Shown here: in pieces, positions 10,827-21,607 of the stretch | Layout of the letters: every line of letters begins with the position of its first letter | How positions within the stretch are numbered: the first letter of the stretch is position 1 | Assembly: GCF_016545825.1 (NCBI RefSeq) | Contig: NC_052622.1 | Location: forward strand, 45,800,770 to 45,864,769 | Reading direction: 5' to 3' | Length of the DNA stretch: 64,000 bases | DNA from: Eucalyptus grandis | Taxonomy: Eukaryota > Streptophyta > Magnoliopsida > Myrtales > Myrtaceae | Program-made: the position numbers and the translations under genes | The notes under the pieces: model-generated | Seen by the model: the letters and a program-made list of their open reading frames with translations, nothing else | Told to the model about the DNA's origin: nothing | Databases searched by the model: none

Positions 10827-12640
10827 ACATGTTCTAAAAAGGTTATATTCAAGGTTAACACAACACAAATCTGCTATTTAAATGTATGGGTAAGTCAATA
10901 TCATGCTTTGCAAGTTTGACATGAACACAATCCAATTATTAATCATGTATGGCGGGTTGACACAAAATCAACCTGAAAATGATGATACTCAATCTAAGCC
11001 TCCTATTTAGGGTTGAGCATGGTTTCAAGATATAACCTACAATATGAGAATTGGACCTCTGAGAACCTGTAGGTTCTGGATTCTAAGATATGTAGGGTAG
11101 GTTCCAAACTCCAAAAAATATGGAATCTATTTTGACGGGTAGATTTTAAGTTCTTAATCAAAAGAACTTGAAACTTGTAACCGATATCTGATAACTTATG
11201 ACTTGGAACGAGTTTTAATTTTTTTTAGCTCATGTCTTGATGCGATATTGTCATATTCTATGACGTTAGATGATGAATGCATAATCCAGGAGCACTAGTC
11301 TGAACTTCAATTTTATGATCGAGACTCTTACTTTATTAATGTTCATATTTTTTACGAGTCTATAAGTTATAGTTAGTGAATTGTAGCAGCAATTGATAGT
11401 ACAGTCGTTCAATTAATAATATAGATGAAACTCGAGTAGACATTGGAACTTATAATAGGGTAAGTTTTTAAGTTCCAAAAAATAAGAAAACTATTTCAAT
11501 GGATAGATATCAAGTTCCAGGTGGAATATGTACAGAACTTGAAACCGCTTACTCCTACCCTTATTAGCTTGTCGTGTTCGTGTCTATGTTATCTTTTTAT
11601 CAAAAATTACCACCTCATTTAATTTTTCTTGCGGCAAGAAATTCTTATTCATTTTTCAATTATTGTCGGGTGCTCATCATTAAAATCCACAATGTGTCCT
11701 ATCTATTCACAATAAATACATGTGATATGAAGGCCCATGGAAAATCAAGGAGGAGGATTCTGTATGTTGGCTTAATATACTAAATAGAGAGCTCTTCGCT
11801 TGGTATATGATTGAAAACGTCCAGTCTCTTTCAAGGAACACCATCATCTCGTCACACTATTTTCCTTTGTTTTTTTGCCCCCATTGATTGCATCGAGTTT
11901 TGCTCAACAAAAAAAGGAAATGTGGGGACATCGCCGCGATTCGAGGAAATATGATTTGATTTTGTTACTTCATTATCCTTTTAACCTATTCTTAAATATG
12001 CCTGAGGTCGTTTCGGTTAAATAAACATGATAAAGTGAACCGACAATCATTTAAATAATCGAATTTAACGAAGCAATAGGAGAAAAAAAAAACTTAGTGG
12101 AGGTTCCTTTTTTTGACCTTGTCATTCTCTTTTATCAAAATCAAATTAAAGGTTCTTTGTCCAAATAAAGGGAAAAAAAATCATGATAGATCTCTAAAAG
12201 TAAGGCAGATCACGAAGCTTCTTCGGGAATTGAAGTGTTTTTTAGACTCTTTAGACAAAATCATGCGCTTGGTAAACTTGGGTTTGGCATTGTTGAGGAG
12301 ATATGTGGAAGTATCTTAAAGATACATTTTATTTGAAAGAAAATTGTTTTCAAAAAAATATTTTTTAACTTTTCAATATTTGGATGACAGAAAATTAGTT
12401 CATCTATGAAAAATATTTTTCATAAACTGAAAAACTTAGATTGAGAAAGATGATTTCCTCTTTCAATAAGAAGAAAATCATTTTTTTCTAAACCACCAAA
12501 TGTATTAGTAAATTGCCATTTGTTCTTGAAATAAATCTAACTCATGCACATATTCATATGGATAAATGAATCTATATCATTAATTCTCTTCAGGTACATA
12601 ACCAGGCTATACATGAACAAGAACAATTGGTAAAAACTTT
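10827..12640. other. Intergenic region, no recognised gene
   Basis: AT-rich spacer. A phrase around TTCCAAACTCCAAAAAATA at 11100-11160 returns in changed form near 11455-11520, which suggests a decayed repeat, and 12330-12490 resembles the AAAATATTTTTCA-rich arms of other elements here. No coding sequence identified. Confidence 0.4.
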
Positions 12641-13570
12641 TCAACCGGAAAATAGATTCAGGAGGCACACTCTTGTGTGGATCAAGTGCCTGAACAAGCC
12701 CTCTAATCCGCTCTCAAGGCCTTCAATGTAATCGCTTAAAGCCTGTAACTTCAAGTTTGCTGACTCGATCCTCTCGCTCTCGATGTGTTTGCCTGAATTG
12801 GACTCCAGCAACTTGGTAAGCTCCACGTCCACACTCTCTAGCTCATTAGGTCCTGTGCTCTGCCGGCGATCGTCATCGCAGACTATCACCCGTTTGAGTA
12901 CCGACCTTGAAACCGTCGACCATCTACCTGGCTTCAGTTTCGAAACTGACGATGATAGGAATGACAGGAGCGCGAGGAAGACGGAGCCAGCGACAGCGTT
13001 CGCCTCGCTCAGTACACTTGTTACTGCACAGAGGTCATTGTCGAGAAGTAAGGGAGCGATTGCCTCGAACATGCCGTGTTCCTGTTGCTTAAGCACTGCT
13101 TGAGACCTTGCAATTTCCTTCCTCATCCCTTTTCTGAAGGAAACATACGCATTGACGTCGTTCTCAACGTCAAGAATTCTGACTTTGCTTCTTCTGAGGA
13201 TAGATTGAAGCTCTCGAACACTTCCTTTCAACGATGAGATCGCATCCTGGATCCTGCCGCACATGTCTAGGTAGTTTATGGAGCCTCGGAGCAACTCGTC
13301 AAGCCACACCTCATGCCGGTTTTGTCCTAGAGCTCTGCTGGTGGACGGCAAATCTAGGAAATCGGCAATGCACGTATACAGCTCGCTGAGCCCAACTAGG
13401 CCTTGGAGCAATTCCTCCGCCTTATAGGAGCACAACAGTGGTGCCTCCTGCCAGGACCTGAGCTTGTCGAGCTCTTCCTCAATTTTTCGGGCACTCGGAT
13501 GCGACCGAGCAGGCAAGCTTATGGAACGATTCTTGTACCGGCACTTAGCTACGGGTGAGAAACTGGCCAT
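12641..13570 (-). CDS. DUF241 family protein (copy A)
   Basis: Single exon, 309 aa from the chosen ATG; an upstream in-frame ATG at 13585 would add MKKSG. I prefer 13570 because all other copies begin Met-Ala and the TATA box then lies 79-86 bp upstream. Family marks in order: a basic N-terminal motif (NRSISLPARSHPSARKIEEE), a central block (YLDMCGRIQDAISSLKGSVR, then LQSILRR), a basic FRKGMRKEIA, a hydrophobic stretch followed by a conserved RW pair, and a C-terminal helix ending LFRHLIHTRVCLLNLF. DUF241 proteins are plant-specific, mostly helical and of unknown biochemical role. Copy A is divergent from B-G: its core reads RRSKVR where the others have RRRKG. It lies at the low-coordinate edge of the array. 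Confidence 0.9.
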   Translation of the reverse strand: MASFSPVAKCRYKNRSISLPARSHPSARKIEEELDKLRSWQEAPLLCSYKAEELLQGLVGLSELYTCIADFLDLPSTSRALGQNRHEVWLDELLRGSINYLDMCGRIQDAISSLKGSVRELQSILRRSKVRILDVENDVNAYVSFRKGMRKEIARSQAVLKQQEHGMFEAIAPLLLDNDLCAVTSVLSEANAVAGSVFLALLSFLSSSVSKLKPGRWSTVSRSVLKRVIVCDDDRRQSTGPNELESVDVELTKLLESNSGKHIESERIESANLKLQALSDYIEGLESGLEGLFRHLIHTRVCLLNLFSG

Positions 13571-13648
13571 TCCTGATTTTTTCATGATGCGCTAAGAATT
13601 GTCAGCTCAAGTTGCATTAATGAAATGCCACCATCCGTCATAACGATG

Positions 13649-13656
13649 TATTTATA
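13649..13656 (-). promoter_or_regulatory. TATA box of DUF241 copy A
   Basis: TATAAATA on the minus strand, 79-86 bp upstream of the start at 13570, giving an expected 5' UTR of about 50 nt. Confidence 0.65.
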
Positions 13657-15456
13657 CCCAGTACGGATTCTTGAATATGCATAATCTGAATCCCTCAATC
13701 AACAGGAGATGGGCATGTGAAGACGGTGTGAGTTTCTAATGGCATGAATTTTATTGTCATTTCTTCCACCAACAAGGCATTGAATATGCAGAATGGAGCA
13801 GCACTATATCTCTCTTATTTCCCAGATACACTGCATCTAGAATCGTGCACTTTGTACAGAATCACTTGATTCATATTTGAATTCGGCAATATCTGGCCTC
13901 TTTATCTTCGCCCCATGGGTGGTCCCGTCACCGACTGCATAGACTTATCTGTGGGAGCTGGCGGGCGCATTAAAATAGTGTGTGCATTCTTCATCTCAAG
14001 ACAAAAGAGGAGTCTCGAGAGACTGGAATCTGGAGATCTGGAGAGATCAGGAACCAACGTTTTTGTTAAATGTGGTACAATTATTGCAGAAGTAGGCGGT
14101 GGATGATGATGAGATAAATGAAGGAAGCAGATAATATTACTATAGTGGACGCACGAGTGGCATAATTAATTGGTGTTTCCTTTCAGGACAGCAACCTGCC
14201 AATCCAGGATCCCTCAGTTAGGTGCGTAGATCACATTCATGTATTAGGTACCATATCCAGGTCCTCGGATATGTCATGTCTGTGAGTAATCTCTAAGAAG
14301 CCGCCAATCCCTTTTGTGAACCGACTAGTTTTGTCTCTAATTGATCAGCCTAGGAAGGGGGGTCAATTAATCAGACATGACCAAGTTCATGGTTCTTTAA
14401 ATATCAGAGGCGTGGAAAATAGAAATCCTCGCTGGTTTCAATTGCTCTTTACTATTGTTTTCTATTGTTTTTCACGAATTATCCTGTTGTCAAGGCTGGG
14501 TTTTTCTTTTACATGATCGACTCAACTTGATGAGTCGGAACTGTTCTTTGCCTAATGAAAATCAACTCATCTGTTGTCACAAGTAATGTAGAGAATCTTC
14601 CATAAATGTTACTAGAACAAGTCAAGCGAATGCCTTGCCCAAAGATCTATATAGTGATTCCACGCTTGATACGAGAGACAACTTCTACTGATAGAAGAAG
14701 CACAGACGAAGAAGCAAATCTTGGCTGTGATTCATGTCTTCCAATCAGATCTGATTTTTCGAAAGTTCAGGCAAATTAAAGATGCAGAAACTTCACTCTA
14801 ACTATAATCAAATGAGTGCCTTTAACTAAAACCTTGACGCTTGTGGTTAGTCATCCATGTATGACCTTCTAAATAAGAGGTTAAACGAGCATCATTTCCT
14901 AAGCAATTTTTTCAAATGAATGACTGCAAATGTGTAAATACGTAGTACTTTATAACCTCAGAAATGGACAGCCTTCTAAAGATGCCAAGGCAAATAGCAA
15001 GAATATGGCTAAAAAATTTTCGCCATCTGCAGTTAGATTCTTTTTATGTCCGTCTTTCTTATCCGTACTAAAAGATTACAACTTTAACTTTTGCTGATTT
15101 GAAACATTTTTTAAAGTATCGAAAGCACAAATGCAAAAGCAGGTTCTCCTTCTGCGGTTGTCCTCCTTTCTAGCAAGAGGGCACTAGAACAGAAATTCTA
15201 CGAGTGAATTGTTTGTGTGCGGGATGCGCATTTGCACGGGCAACTTTCTTGAGCATTCGGCAAAGAAGGAAAAAGGAACAGATGTGCAGTAAGACACCAA
15301 GGTTTTTGTAGATTCTCATGTTTCATCAATGTACATGTATGGATTTTGACCCCCCCAAAAAAAAAAAAACTGAAAATCCCTATACAGATCCACCAAAATT
15401 TTGGATTCTTTCCAGGATTGAAGGACAAAAAACTAAGGGCCGACTGAGCTCTCCCA
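13657..15456. other. Intergenic region between DUF241 A and B
   Basis: Upstream region of A and downstream region of B. No transposon ends and no convincing reading frame are seen. A poly-A run (plus strand) lies near 15356-15370, about 90 bp downstream of the stop of B. Confidence 0.4.
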
Positions 15457-16356
15457 CTATTGGGAGATTATGTTCAAAAGTGAGGCCCTTGATCTAATCA
15501 ATTGCCTGAAAACGCTTTCGAGTCCTTCATCAAGGCTTCCGAGGCTTTTCTCCAGATCCTTCAATTGCTTCTGTACAATTTGTACATTTTCGGCCCTAGG
15601 TTCATCCCCCGAAAGGTTCTTTAGTAGAACGCTTAAGGCATCATCAACGTATTGTAACTCGTTCTCACTTTCTTGCCTCTCTTCGCATGTTATCACTCCC
15701 TTGTGGATCAATCTTGAGATCAGCGACCATCTCGACTGCTTAGGACTTGAGACGGGTCCTGACAATGGACTGAGTACGGACTGGAATATGGAAATGCTGA
15801 AGTCGCTGGCTTCTCTCAGAACTCTCATCACAGCCAAGAAATGGTCATCTTGATTGACGAGAGGAGGAAACCGGCTTTCCATTTGCTTCAGAGCCCCGCT
15901 CAATCTCTTGGCGTCCTTCTTTGCCTTCTTCCTGAAGTTCGTATAGTATGAGAGACACGTTTCAACGCTCAAATCTCCCTTCCTTCTTCGGAGTGCAGAT
16001 TGGAGGATTTGAACATGTTCCTTGACTTGCGAGACCAGGTCCCTGGCGATGCCACAGACATCCAATAGCTGAACCGAGGAATCCAACAGTTCATTGATGC
16101 ACTTCTCTTGCTTGTTCTGAGAGAGGACTTGTCGGGTGGCCGACATGTTGAGAAGCTCATCCAAGCACCCATACACATCCTCAAGGCCTGAGAGCCCCAC
16201 GCCGATCGACTCGAATGACAGAGTCGATGTCAGCTCCCACGACTTGAGCTTGTTGAGCTCCTCTTCAATTTTAAGGGTGGTTGGGTGGGATCTGGAAGGC
16301 AAGCTAATCGATCGAACATGGTACTTGCGATTGAACATGTATAAAGGGCTAGCCAT
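15457..16356 (-). CDS. DUF241 family protein (copy B)
   Basis: Intact single exon, 299 aa, starting Met-Ala. N-terminal motif HVRSISLPSRSHPTTLKIEE, then a predicted helical region with LLDVCGIARDLVSQVKEHVQ, LQSALRRRKGD and a lysine-rich YTNFRKKAKKDAKRL, a hydrophobic stretch (ISIFQSVLSPLSG) before RWSLISRLIHKG, an acidic loop, and the C-terminal helix LESVFRQLIRSRASLLNIIS. These are the hallmarks of the plant DUF241 family, whose molecular function is not known. It has its own TATA box and the shared upstream block. Closest in pattern to C and D. Confidence 0.92.
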   Translation of the reverse strand: MASPLYMFNRKYHVRSISLPSRSHPTTLKIEEELNKLKSWELTSTLSFESIGVGLSGLEDVYGCLDELLNMSATRQVLSQNKQEKCINELLDSSVQLLDVCGIARDLVSQVKEHVQILQSALRRRKGDLSVETCLSYYTNFRKKAKKDAKRLSGALKQMESRFPPLVNQDDHFLAVMRVLREASDFSISIFQSVLSPLSGPVSSPKQSRWSLISRLIHKGVITCEERQESENELQYVDDALSVLLKNLSGDEPRAENVQIVQKQLKDLEKSLGSLDEGLESVFRQLIRSRASLLNIISQ

Positions 16357-16428
16357 CGCTAATGGTTGCTCTTCTTTTTTGTGTTTGAAGCTTTGAGTTT
16401 TCGGATGGTGGATCCAATTCCATCACTC

Positions 16429-16442
16429 TATATATATATATA
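16429..16442 (-). promoter_or_regulatory. TATA box of DUF241 copy B
   Basis: Alternating TATATATATATATA on the minus strand, 73-86 bp upstream of the start at 16356, the same spacing as in the other copies. Confidence 0.65.
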
Positions 16443-16640
16443 GGCAATCAGGGACAGGACTTATTCATTTCGATGTGTCACCATGTGGTCCGAAATGGCT
16501 TCTCCTAAGAATTCGTCAAGCTGTCACATCCATCACCAACACGGTCCTTGACAATTCAGCTGTTAATTTAATACGGAAATGAGCTGTCACCGCGAATTTG
16601 TCGTTCGTTCGTGCGGGCGTTTGTTGCAGAAATAAGTAAA

Positions 16641-16691
16641 GAGCATCTCCATTCCTTGCCTCCTTTGCTGCCACATTACCCTGCCATTGGA
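16641..16691 (-). promoter_or_regulatory. Conserved upstream block of DUF241 copy B
   Basis: On the plus strand it contains CTCCATTCCTTGCCTCC followed by TTGCTGCCACATTACC and CCATTGGA. Equivalent blocks lie upstream of C, D, E, F and G at a similar distance (about 245-380 bp from the start). It may be a shared cis-element or simply an inherited part of the duplicated unit; the core words are kept better than the surrounding DNA. Confidence 0.5.
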
Positions 16692-17225
16692 CTTAGAATA
16701 CTGCAGCATGACAAAGTTAAACAAATTGGGTTTTTGCAGGACTGTCTTGAACTTCAACAACATCAGGCTCGGCAAAACCTGCGAACAGATCAAGATCTAG
16801 ATCTGATTAGGAGGTGAAGACATAGAGTTTCTGATAAATTAAGGGTTGGTCGACACTCCTAGAGGACACTTAGGACACGGTTCCAGCAGGTTGCTCAATA
16901 GATTAGTGCGTGCACGAGTGGCTTGTTCCCCTATTGCTTCCGCTCCCGTCAATTTCTCCTCAAGCTATGTTATTGCTTTGATGTGCACGTATTCAATTGG
17001 AAAAGAAAAAAAAATCCAGTCATTATTGCAGTTTTGTCTTTCATCATGCATTGCGACAGAACCATTTATTGATTAATCGTAGAACAAGTCTTGCGCATCA
17101 AGTTTTACCAAAAAAAAAAAGAAAAGAAAAAGAAAGTCTTGCGCATCAAGCAGTATCTGATGGACCGAATTGCAGATACTCAACGAAAATAGTATCTCCG
17201 CCACCCTAGAAAATAGAGTTTTGTC

Positions 17226-18974
17226 TGTATTATATGGGCCCATGAGCCCAGCCCATTACAAAGCCCAAACCCAACCCGTTTTATTCCTCTTCAACAGATG
17301 AAGCGTTGAAGCCAGTGCAGAAAAAACGAAGAAGAAGGAAGAAGCTCGCCCGCGAATAGGAACAAGAGGGAAAGGAGAAAGAGAGAAATTTTTTGGGCGC
17401 AGCCGTTTCAAAGGCCCGACAAGCTGAATTGATTTCGAATTGCAACGCTTAGTAAGTATTTAAGTCCATTATTTGTTTAATTGAAATAATTTTCAAAATT
17501 AGGTCATAAATCTGAAGTTATGTGAATTTTGATTTGCGAAGTCCAATTTTAAAGTTATTTGATTGTAGATTTATAAGGAAATGATAGTTTAGAGAGTTGT
17601 GGAGCCGTAAGGTTTGACCAAAGTACGGTTTGATCATAATGAAATTCTTAAGTTTCGTGTGTGACTTATGCATAATGGGCACAAATAAACATTTGTTATA
17701 AATGAATTTATGTGTTAGCACATAGAAGTTATTTTATCAATGGTTAAGTGTAGTTAATAGAGGTGATCGTTAGAGTAGTGTATTACGCAGATTTTAATAT
17801 TGTTTTCAATTGATTGATAGGAACAAAAGCTTGTCAGTTTGAGTAACCTTTGTAGGTTGTTTTTCAGCCTATCTAGGTGAGTGGTCTTTTCTTTTCTATG
17901 AATTTACAAACTCATATCTTAAAAGTGGTAGAAGTTTAATATAGTATGAATTATGAAATAGCATATTTCTTACATAGATTGAATCAAGTTTCAACTATCT
18001 TTTTAGTCAATTGACAAGATATTGGAAGGCATTATATGAAATAGTTTGAAACGATCATTTATGAATGTCTTCATTAAATGTCATGTGGAAGAAATTACCA
18101 AAAGCTATATGGATTGATTTGTGAAATACTTTTTGAAATGCATTCTATTTGATAAATGCAATTGAGAAAGATTATATGATTCGATTTGTGAAACCGATTC
18201 ATGAGATGGTTTCTAGTTTTCATTATAAGTTATTGGAGATTAAGATTGATGGGTTATGTTCATGTCGCTATGACTAGAACCCATTAAGGGGTAAATATGT
18301 AGGCCGTTATCAGGACATCCTTCTAGGTTGAACCACTAATTGATATAAGTAAAAACCTAGCTAAGGGGAGAAAACTTGGTCGCCTTTATTACAAGCGTTA
18401 AACATGACCATAGTTAAATTCTAAACATTATAATAATCATTGGAATAGATCATTAACGTTTGACATAATTGAGATTTATTAATAAATTTGACCATTGATG
18501 GTTGATTTTTAATTTACCTTATGCATAAAAAGTTTTGTTAGAAAGATATCTTTTTTTTTTTTATACATAATGAATGATTTGAGTTATTACTTATAAAGAT
18601 AAATGTTTGATCTGCTTATAAGAAATATACTACTTACTAGGACTATGGTTGTTCATTCCATTCATCTTACTTGCTTTTCAGAAGTAAGATGAGAGCTTTG
18701 TCATTTTCAAGAGGACATTTTGATTGTGGGGATTTATGGGTAAGAGTTTTATATGGCTAAAATGAACATCCAAGTTAGTTGTTTGTTGGATTTGTTTATA
18801 TGTCTTTATTAGGGTTACGGAAACTCTGATATTGTATCCAGATGATTATTTTATCATATGTACACACATATATATTTCGATAACCATAGATGATGATTAT
18901 ATTGAGATCGTCTTCTCCCAATAAAAGGATGGTTGTGTCATTGCCCCTGTACTTGGAGAGTTAGGGGTGTTACA
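17226..18974. mobile_element. Solo LTR (Ty3/gypsy-like)
   Basis: Starts TGTATTATATGGGCCCATGA and ends GGGGTGTTACA, the usual TG...CA ends of a plant LTR. The 5 bp outside are TTGTC on the left (17221-17225) and ATGTC on the right (18975-18979), a target-site duplication with one mismatch. It is 1,749 bp with no internal coding region, so it is a solo LTR left after recombination. It separates DUF241 B from C. Confidence 0.6.
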
Positions 18975-18979
18975 ATGTC

Positions 18980-20392
18980 AACTCCAAGGACCAACTAATC
19001 TTCACGGGAGCAGGAATCTGCTTATGAGATATAAAGGCAAAGCCCAAAAGCGGACGCGGTGGCCTCGTTTAGATGTGCATAGAGCATTACTGATGCAGTA
19101 ATCAAGCATTTGCAGTTCGATACAGTTAACTCATACTTGAGATTGGTAACAATATTTTATTATCTCTCTCTTCGCCTTAATCTGCATTTTCCCATTTTGA
19201 AATTTTCTCTCTTCTTTTCCCTTCTATTTGGGAATCGTTGATTTTGTGATCGGATAAAGATCAGGTGTCACAAAGAAAAGCCTCGTACTTGCTGTCCATG
19301 CTAAACAATTCATTTTGAAAAGCAGTGTGGTTTCGGGTGCAAGCAAAGGGCCAAGAGGGAAATGTTGAACAGAGACGATGCATCACATTCATCGAGAGAA
19401 TCTCAGTACGAAACGAATTGTTTTCCTCGTCGACGTGTGCGGTTTATCTTCAAAACCAAGTCTCGCGTAAAATTGTAATCTGCAGGATCCTCTGCCTGAA
19501 GACTCGTCTTTCCAGCTCTATTCTCGACGACAAATTGGAATTCGATGCATCGGCTTTACTTGGACATGAGAAATCATTTGCAAGAATGTTGTAGGACTTC
19601 CTCACCTGACTGATCAAGGATAGATAAGCTGCTGAAAAGGACACGAATTTCATCATTCTGATTGTGAAGCTCCTCGAACTGCAGCAGCAAAAGAATAAAC
19701 AGGAAGAAACTGAATGTGTATCTTGAACAAGAACAAAGGAGCCCATACCATTCGCAGAAAGAAAGTAACCACCAGCCAGTACTACTTAGAAATCATCGTG
19801 ACGTGAAAGATTGGTGTATCGATATTTTCACATAACTATGTGCTAGAACTTTACAGCATGAGAGCTACAAGACTAACCGGAAAAAATAGGTGAAAAATTG
19901 CAAAGGTACACTTTGCAGGGTTCTAACCATTTTCTTGATCTTTTTGTGTTGTTCCATAATTTTGTGAGCCGGCTTAAGAGACTAAAATGCATAGGCCATT
20001 TCGTGCGCAGTGCAGCTCCAAGGTGAGGAGAAAAATGCTGTTTCGGTGGTTCCATGATTTGCAGGTGAACTAAGAAAATTCCTGATGATATGAGGAACTT
20101 AGAAGTACCTCAGCATCTGTCCGAAGATGGTAGGTTGGTTTCAGGTTTATTCTTGTTGCTTACGGACAAAATTGTACTGATAATTCGAAAAAATCGTATC
20201 AGATTAGAAGGGAAACAGAAACAGAGAGGGAGATTGTCCGCAACTTTTTTCACTTATCATTTCAGGTTTTTTTGTACATGGATGTGATACAACTTCTGTA
20301 CATTAACACTCTATTGCCCTTAGCAGATCCTCAGAAAAAAAACTGGACGCATCAAGGGCCGAAATTGGCTAGCAAAAGAAAACAATCTCTTC
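18980..20392. other. Intergenic region between solo LTR and DUF241 C
   Basis: No recognised gene. A minus-strand open stretch at 19450-19746 has a mixed composition with a charged second half (about SRIELERRVFRQRILQ), but matches no family I know and lacks conserved features. Confidence 0.35.
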
Positions 20393-21304
20393 CTAAGAGA
20401 GGATGTTCAAAAGAGAAGCCCTCGTCTTAATCAAGTGCCTAAACAAGCGTTCCACGTCATCCTCAAGGCTTCCAATGCAGACCTCTAGGTTCACCAGCTG
20501 CTCGTTTGTGATCTGCAATCTCTCAGCGCCAACTCCTCCACGGGAGAGACATTTACTGAGATCACTCAAGGTGACATCAACACATTCAATCTCGTTCTCG
20601 TCATCTTGGTTTCCATCGCAGGCTATCGTGCCCTTGTGCATCAGTTTTGTGATCAGTGGCCACCGAATCTGTTTCGGCTTTGACGTTGGTGGGGCTAGGA
20701 ACGACATGAGAGATTGAAATATCAAAATACTTGAAAAATTAACTTCCCTTAGGACCTTTACAACGGCCAGCCAATGCTGATCAGCGGGATTCTGAACCGA
20801 GAGCAATGAGGCTCCGAAGTTTGCTTCCATTTTCTTCAATGAAGAAACCAATCCTTTCACATCCTTCTTTGTTTTCTTCCTCAAGTTGTTGTAACCAATG
20901 ATCTCGGCTTGGATGTTTGAGTCGCCCTTTCTCCGCCGGATCGCAGATCGAAGCACTCCAACATTTTCCTTAATACTTGACAAAATCTCCCTGGCAGAGC
21001 CACAAATATCGATGAGCCGTACAGATCCATCCAAGAGTTCATCGGTGAACCTCTTGTCCTGATTGCACGAGAGGACTTGCCTGGTTGAGGCCATGTTGAG
21101 AAGCTCATCCATGGAAATGTACAACTCCTCCAAGCCCAAGATCCCGGCCTGGATTGACCCGGAAGACGAAGTCGAGCTAGCTTCCCACGACTTGAGCTTG
21201 TTGAGTTCACCATCCACCTTGGCGGTGGCGGGGTGGAATCTGGAAGGCAGGCTAATGGATCTAACAGAGTACTTGGCATTGTTCTTTGCTGAGAAGGAAG
21301 CCAT
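20393..21304 (-). CDS. DUF241 family protein (copy C)
   Basis: Intact single exon, 303 aa. N-terminal YSVRSISLPSRFHPATAKVD and ELNKLKSWEAS; central VRLIDICGSAREILSSIKEN, then LRSAIRRRKGDS; basic NNLRKKTKKDVKGL; hydrophobic ILIFQSLMSFLAPP followed by RWPLITKLMHKG; acidic loop with DDENEIECVDVTLSDL; C-terminal LFRHLIKTRASLLNILS. This fits the DUF241 pattern of a helical, probably soluble protein with no signal peptide and no catalytic motif. Function unknown. It has its own TATA box and upstream block, and is closest in pattern to B and D. Confidence 0.92.
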   Translation of the reverse strand: MASFSAKNNAKYSVRSISLPSRFHPATAKVDGELNKLKSWEASSTSSSGSIQAGILGLEELYISMDELLNMASTRQVLSCNQDKRFTDELLDGSVRLIDICGSAREILSSIKENVGVLRSAIRRRKGDSNIQAEIIGYNNLRKKTKKDVKGLVSSLKKMEANFGASLLSVQNPADQHWLAVVKVLREVNFSSILIFQSLMSFLAPPTSKPKQIRWPLITKLMHKGTIACDGNQDDENEIECVDVTLSDLSKCLSRGGVGAERLQITNEQLVNLEVCIGSLEDDVERLFRHLIKTRASLLNILS

Positions 21305-21375
21305 TTTTTTTCTTGTTTCGGTTCGTGCCTCAGAGAGCTCGAGTTTGAGTTGTCACAACCAATTCAAGAACCCAA

Positions 21376-21383
21376 TATATATA
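21376..21383 (-). promoter_or_regulatory. TATA box of DUF241 copy C
   Basis: TATATATA on the minus strand, 72-79 bp upstream of the start at 21304. Confidence 0.65.
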
Positions 21384-21550
21384 CATACGAAAACATGTAA
21401 GAGAGACAAGATTGTCCATGGCATGGCATGGGTGCAACCACGTGGAGCCCTGAATCGGCTCTCCTTTTTCATATTTTAGCCAGGAACGTTGAAGAAATCG
21501 ATATGAGGTGTCTCCGCCCAACATGTCCGCAGCGTGTTCGTTGCAGAAAA

Positions 21551-21607
21551 GAGTGTAGAGTCAGCTCCATTCTTGCCCCCAAAGCTAGCCACGTTACCAC
21601 CATCCAA
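21551..21607 (-). promoter_or_regulatory. Conserved upstream block of DUF241 copy C
   Basis: Plus-strand words GAGTCAGCTCCATTCTTGCC, then TAGCCACGTTACCACCATCC, matching the block seen upstream of B and D-G. About 247-303 bp from the start of C. Confidence 0.5.
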
